A DNA stretch of 64,000 bases, taken from Dyadobacter sp. 50-39. GTDB lineage: Bacteria; Bacteroidota; Bacteroidia; Cytophagales; Spirosomataceae. Below the pieces are notes generated by a model. That model was given only the letters and a program-made list of their open reading frames with translations. It was not told the DNA's origin and ran no database searches. A program made the position numbers and the translations under genes. Shown here one piece after another: positions 61,173 through 64,000 of this stretch (positions within the stretch are counted from its first letter, which is position 1; every line of letters starts with the position of its first letter). Location: contig MKSR01000028.1 in the NCBI GenBank assembly GCA_001898145.1, forward strand, positions 54,548-118,547, read 5' to 3'.

Positions 61173-62680
61173 ATGGCTCAACGACACATCCTGCTGCCGG
61201 TTTTTATTGCCCTGAAATTTCTGCTGCAATACTTCCTCATCATTCCCGGCTACGACCTGCACCGCGACGAGTACCTGCATCTCGACCAGGGCAACCATCT
61301 TGCCTGGGGCTTTGTGTCCGTGCCGCCGGTCACGTCCTGGGTGGCCTGGGTAATCCGCGCATTGGGGAACGGTGAATGGGCCGTGCGGTTTTTTCCGGCG
61401 TTATTCGGGGCGCTCACCATGCTGGTCGTATGGAAAACCGTGGAGCGGCTTGGCGGGGGCCTGTATGCTTGTATACTGGCTGCTTCCTGCATATTATTCT
61501 CCGTTTTGCTGCGGTTGAACCAGCTTTTTCAGCCCAATTCCATGGATGTCCTTTGCTGGACAACGCTCTATTTCTTCCTGACCTGCCATATCCAATCAGG
61601 GAACAAAAGGTGGTTGTATGCATTTGCCGCGATTTTCGCCATCGGCTTTTTGAATAAATACAATATTGCTTTTGCCGTGGTGGGCTTGCTGCCTGCTATT
61701 TTACTTACGCCACAGCGTAAAATGCTGATGAACACGCATGTGTACCTGGCGCTCTTACTGGCATTACTGCTTATTTCCCCAACCTGATCTGGCAATACCA
61801 GCACAACTTCCCGGTATTCCATCACATGAAGCTGCTCGCCGAAACGCAGCTCGTGAATGTAAACCGCGCCGATTTCCTGAAAGAGCAGCTATTGTATTTC
61901 ATAGGAGCGCTGTTCGTGATTGGGGCCGGACTTTACGGTTTGCTGGCTTACAAGCCGCTCGCGCCGTACCGGTTGTTCTTTTTCAGCATCGTGATCACAC
62001 TGGCTGTTTTCACTTACCTGCGTGCGAAGGGCTATTATGCGATCGGTATCTACCCTGTTTACATTGCATTCGGGGCGGTGTATATAGCTGCAAAAGTGAA
62101 TGCGGCGTGGCTGCGTGCCGTTTTTGTGCTGATACCCGTCGCGCTGTTCATACCGCTTTTTAATGTGGCATTTCCCAATAAAACGCCGGAGCAAATCATC
62201 GCCAATCCGGAACCCTATCGAAAGCTGGGCTTACTGCGCTGGGAAGACGGCAAGGACCATCCGCTGCCGCAGGACTTTGCCGACATGCTCGCCTGGCGTG
62301 AACTGGCCGAAAAAGTGGATGCCGCCTACGCATCCATGCCGGATCGGGCCACTACGCTGGTGCTTTGCGACAATTACGGCCAGGCCGGGGCTATTAATTA
62401 CTATTCCCGAAAAGGAGTCGAAGCAGTTACTTTCAACGCCGATTATGTGAACTGGTTTGACCTTTCGAAGCGCTATAAACACCTCATTCGCGTGAAAGAC
62501 TGGCGGGGCAGGGAAGAGGAAATGAAAGAAACCGGCCCGCTTTTTGCCACCGGCTACGCGGCAGACTCCATCACCAACCGCTACGCCCGCGAATGGGGCA
62601 CGACCGTGTTCGTCTTCCGCGATGCACGGATAGATATTAATGGGAGAATAGAGAAGGAGATTGCGGAGGAAAGGTGGTGA
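61173..62680 (+). pseudogene. Glycosyltransferase family 39 (PMT/ArnT-like), frameshifted at a C-run
   Basis: Two reading frames together encode one GT39 protein. The first (61173-61787) has the catalytic loop GYDLHRDEYLHLDQGNHLAWG (DE acidic pair) and SMDVLCWTTLYF and LNKYN, then ends after LLLISPT. The second frame continues the expected sequence without a break: PNLIWQYQHNFPVFHHM, then KLLAETQLVNVNRADFLKEQ and a C-terminal soluble domain ending EIAEERW at 62680. The frames join if one C is added to the run of four C at 61777-61780. Either the gene is broken, or the C-run is a slippage or sequencing site. The protein would move a sugar from a polyprenyl-phosphate carrier at the outer face of the inner membrane. 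Confidence 0.85.
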
Positions 62681-62817
62681 GGGTATGGCATCCTTTATCC
62701 CGAAGGGTCATTTCTTTCTAACCGATCGGACATTGATTTCTGTTTTTCAATCCGCTCTGTATCAATTTATAGTCTTCATCGGAACAAATACTCCTTCAAG
62801 TGTAAACCGTAAAGACT

Positions 62818-64000
62818 ATGAAAAAACATTACACCTTTATTGCGGGCGCGGTGACCGTGGCCGCTTTTGCAATCCTTGTAATTCTGGCAGTGTTAATCTG
62901 CAATCGTGAGAAGCCAATGTGCTCCGTTCAGCGGGGTGGGCCGAAGACTTCACTGGCAAACACCCCGACAGGAACCACATTGACCAGTATTCAAAACGAG
63001 ATTGCCCGGCGGGAATACCACATCACTTACGACTCCGCCTATCACGCGCTTCAAAGTCCGAACAGGCAGCATAACCTTAGGGCCTATTACCGCCCCGGAC
63101 GCCTATCCATCCGGAACCGTATAGACTCAACCGGTCAGAATTTTCGAATGGAGCTGGTCAATGAAGGCGTTTACGCAGATGGGAAGCTGTTAGCAAAGCC
63201 TATGACCGACGCCGCGACCGATACCCGCAATGATACACTCAAAATCACACACGATGTTTTTAGCGAAGAATTCATCAACAACCAGGCGGGTATCCGGCAG
63301 AACTTCATTGTTTCCCAGGCGCCTGTACATACGCGGGAACTGTCCGTGCGCCTGTCACTACACGGTCTGCATGCAAGACAGCAGGATACCGACCATTTAG
63401 TATTCTATTCCGATAATGGCGGCAAGCAAACCGATCGCCTCACATACAGCGATTTGAAATGCTGGGATGCGAACGGCAAACCGCTTGCCGCAAGCATAGC
63501 GCTTGCTGGTGATCAGATAGAGATCAATGTCGAAGCAGCGAATGCAGCCTACCCAATCACCATCGACCCGATCATCGCCAATGGCAGCCCCGCCAATGCG
63601 GACAAAACGCTCGAAATCAACCAAAGCTATGCCTGGCTGGGTTTTTCGGTTTCGACCGCCGGCGATGTGAATGGCGACGGGTACAGCGACGTGCTGGTAG
63701 GCGCTCCCAAGTACGACAACGGCCAGGCAGACGAGGGTGCGGCCTTCCTTTATCCGGGCACTGCCAGTGGCATTAGCCTGGCGGCAACCGTTTTGGAATG
63801 CAACCAGGCGAATGCGCAAATGGGATATTCGGTAAGCAATGCAGGAGATATTAACAAAGATGGATTTGCCGACATTATGGTAGGTGCCCCTTACTACGAC
63901 GCATCGACTTCCAACGAAGGAGTCGTCATGATTTACAAGGGTTCCGCAAACGGGTTGGTTACAAACAGCCCCTATATCTTCAAGCTGGATCAGGCAGAGG
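62818..64000 (+). CDS. FG-GAP/integrin alpha-type repeat surface protein, 3' end beyond the window
   Basis: An open frame of 394 codons from ATG 62818 to the window edge. The start MKKHYTFIAGAVTVAAFAILVILAVLIC is a signal/anchor segment. After a beta-rich region of about 230 residues (RLSIRNRIDSTGQNFRMEL, ITIDPIIANG) come FG-GAP repeats with calcium-type loops: AGDVNGDGYSDVLVGAPKYD and AGDINKDGFADIMVGAPYYD, each followed by a GTASG or GSANG block. These form a beta-propeller as in integrin alpha and bacterial adhesins. The rest of the gene, probably with more repeats and a sorting domain, lies outside. Confidence 0.9.
   Translation, partial: MKKHYTFIAGAVTVAAFAILVILAVLICNREKPMCSVQRGGPKTSLANTPTGTTLTSIQNEIARREYHITYDSAYHALQSPNRQHNLRAYYRPGRLSIRNRIDSTGQNFRMELVNEGVYADGKLLAKPMTDAATDTRNDTLKITHDVFSEEFINNQAGIRQNFIVSQAPVHTRELSVRLSLHGLHARQQDTDHLVFYSDNGGKQTDRLTYSDLKCWDANGKPLAASIALAGDQIEINVEAANAAYPITIDPIIANGSPANADKTLEINQSYAWLGFSVSTAGDVNGDGYSDVLVGAPKYDNGQADEGAAFLYPGTASGISLAATVLECNQANAQMGYSVSNAGDINKDGFADIMVGAPYYDASTSNEGVVMIYKGSANGLVTNSPYIFKLDQAE

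Noticed and set aside
61768-61790. Programmed frameshift in the GT39 gene
   Set aside because: The TTTCCCC context lacks a clear slippery heptamer of the X-XXY-YYZ kind plus stimulator, and GT39 proteins are not known to use one; a simple one-base loss is preferred.
1-64000. CRISPR arrays, tRNA or rRNA genes, insertion sequences
   Set aside because: No regular repeat-spacer array, cloverleaf, ribosomal segment or transposase gene was recognised on either strand; a tRNA search program was not run.

Overview
The window is typical of a Bacteroidota bacterium of the Cytophagales/Spirosomaceae kind. A Dyadobacter-like genome is my inference; no rRNA or other taxonomic marker is present. The evidence is two SusC/SusD outer-membrane uptake loci with FecR anti-sigma partners, a hybrid two-component 'one-protein' regulator, a type IX secretion C-terminal domain, several sulfatases and BNR/PQQ/ThuA-type secreted proteins, and promoters of the Bacteroidota type (TTG, 19 bases, TAnnTTTG) with few obvious Shine-Dalgarno sites.

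Layout. 1-14.2 kb: an apparent alpha-mannoside utilisation locus: FecR (cut by the window edge), SusC with STN domain, SusD, a BNR/Asp-box propeller protein, a divergent hybrid sensor/AraC regulator and a GH125 alpha-mannosidase. 14.4-17.4 kb: a small conserved protein, a triple-PAS soluble histidine kinase with nested inverted repeats touching its start codon, and a VOC protein. 17.5-20.8 kb: a membrane/glycolipid cluster (polytopic protein, HAD phosphatase, methyltransferase, UbiA enzyme resembling polyprenyl-phosphate phosphoribosyltransferase). 20.8-21.6 kb: an 0.8-kb AT-rich gap with phased repeats. 21.6-25.2 kb: a giant modular secreted glycosidase-like protein with a duplicated 236-residue unit and a T9SS tail.

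25.3-32.5 kb: a complete sigma-FecR-SusC-SusD cell-surface signalling operon. 32.6-38.9 kb: an outer-membrane barrel protein, M56/BlaR1-like peptidase and BlaI repressor with a clear promoter/operator, plus a barrel-less TonB-plug protein. 39.1-51.2 kb: HD phosphohydrolase, a PSCyt/DUF1553-DUF1501 pair, a deaminase-like amidohydrolase, an AraC regulator, a two-gene operon of tiny proteins, two tandem sulfatases and a DUF421 membrane protein with a zinc-ribbon tail.

51.4-57.3 kb: a regulatory block: a propeller histidine kinase overlapping tail-to-tail with a canonical LuxR-type response regulator, followed by two paralogous regulators whose receiver domains have lost the phospho-acceptor aspartate, then a Nudix-type transcription factor lacking catalytic Nudix residues. 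57.4-64 kb: the probable target of the Nudix regulator (ThuA-PQQ dehydrogenase-PKD-cytochrome c fusion), a strong terminator, a frameshifted glycosyltransferase 39, and an FG-GAP surface protein cut by the window end.

The most unusual items are the pair of pseudo-receiver regulators beside a complete sensor/regulator pair, the self-overlapping Nudix operator, the BlaI promoter-operator, the hairpins occluding the PAS kinase start, and the sulfatase with a non-standard activation motif. All functions are read from sequence motifs only; no database search was run.
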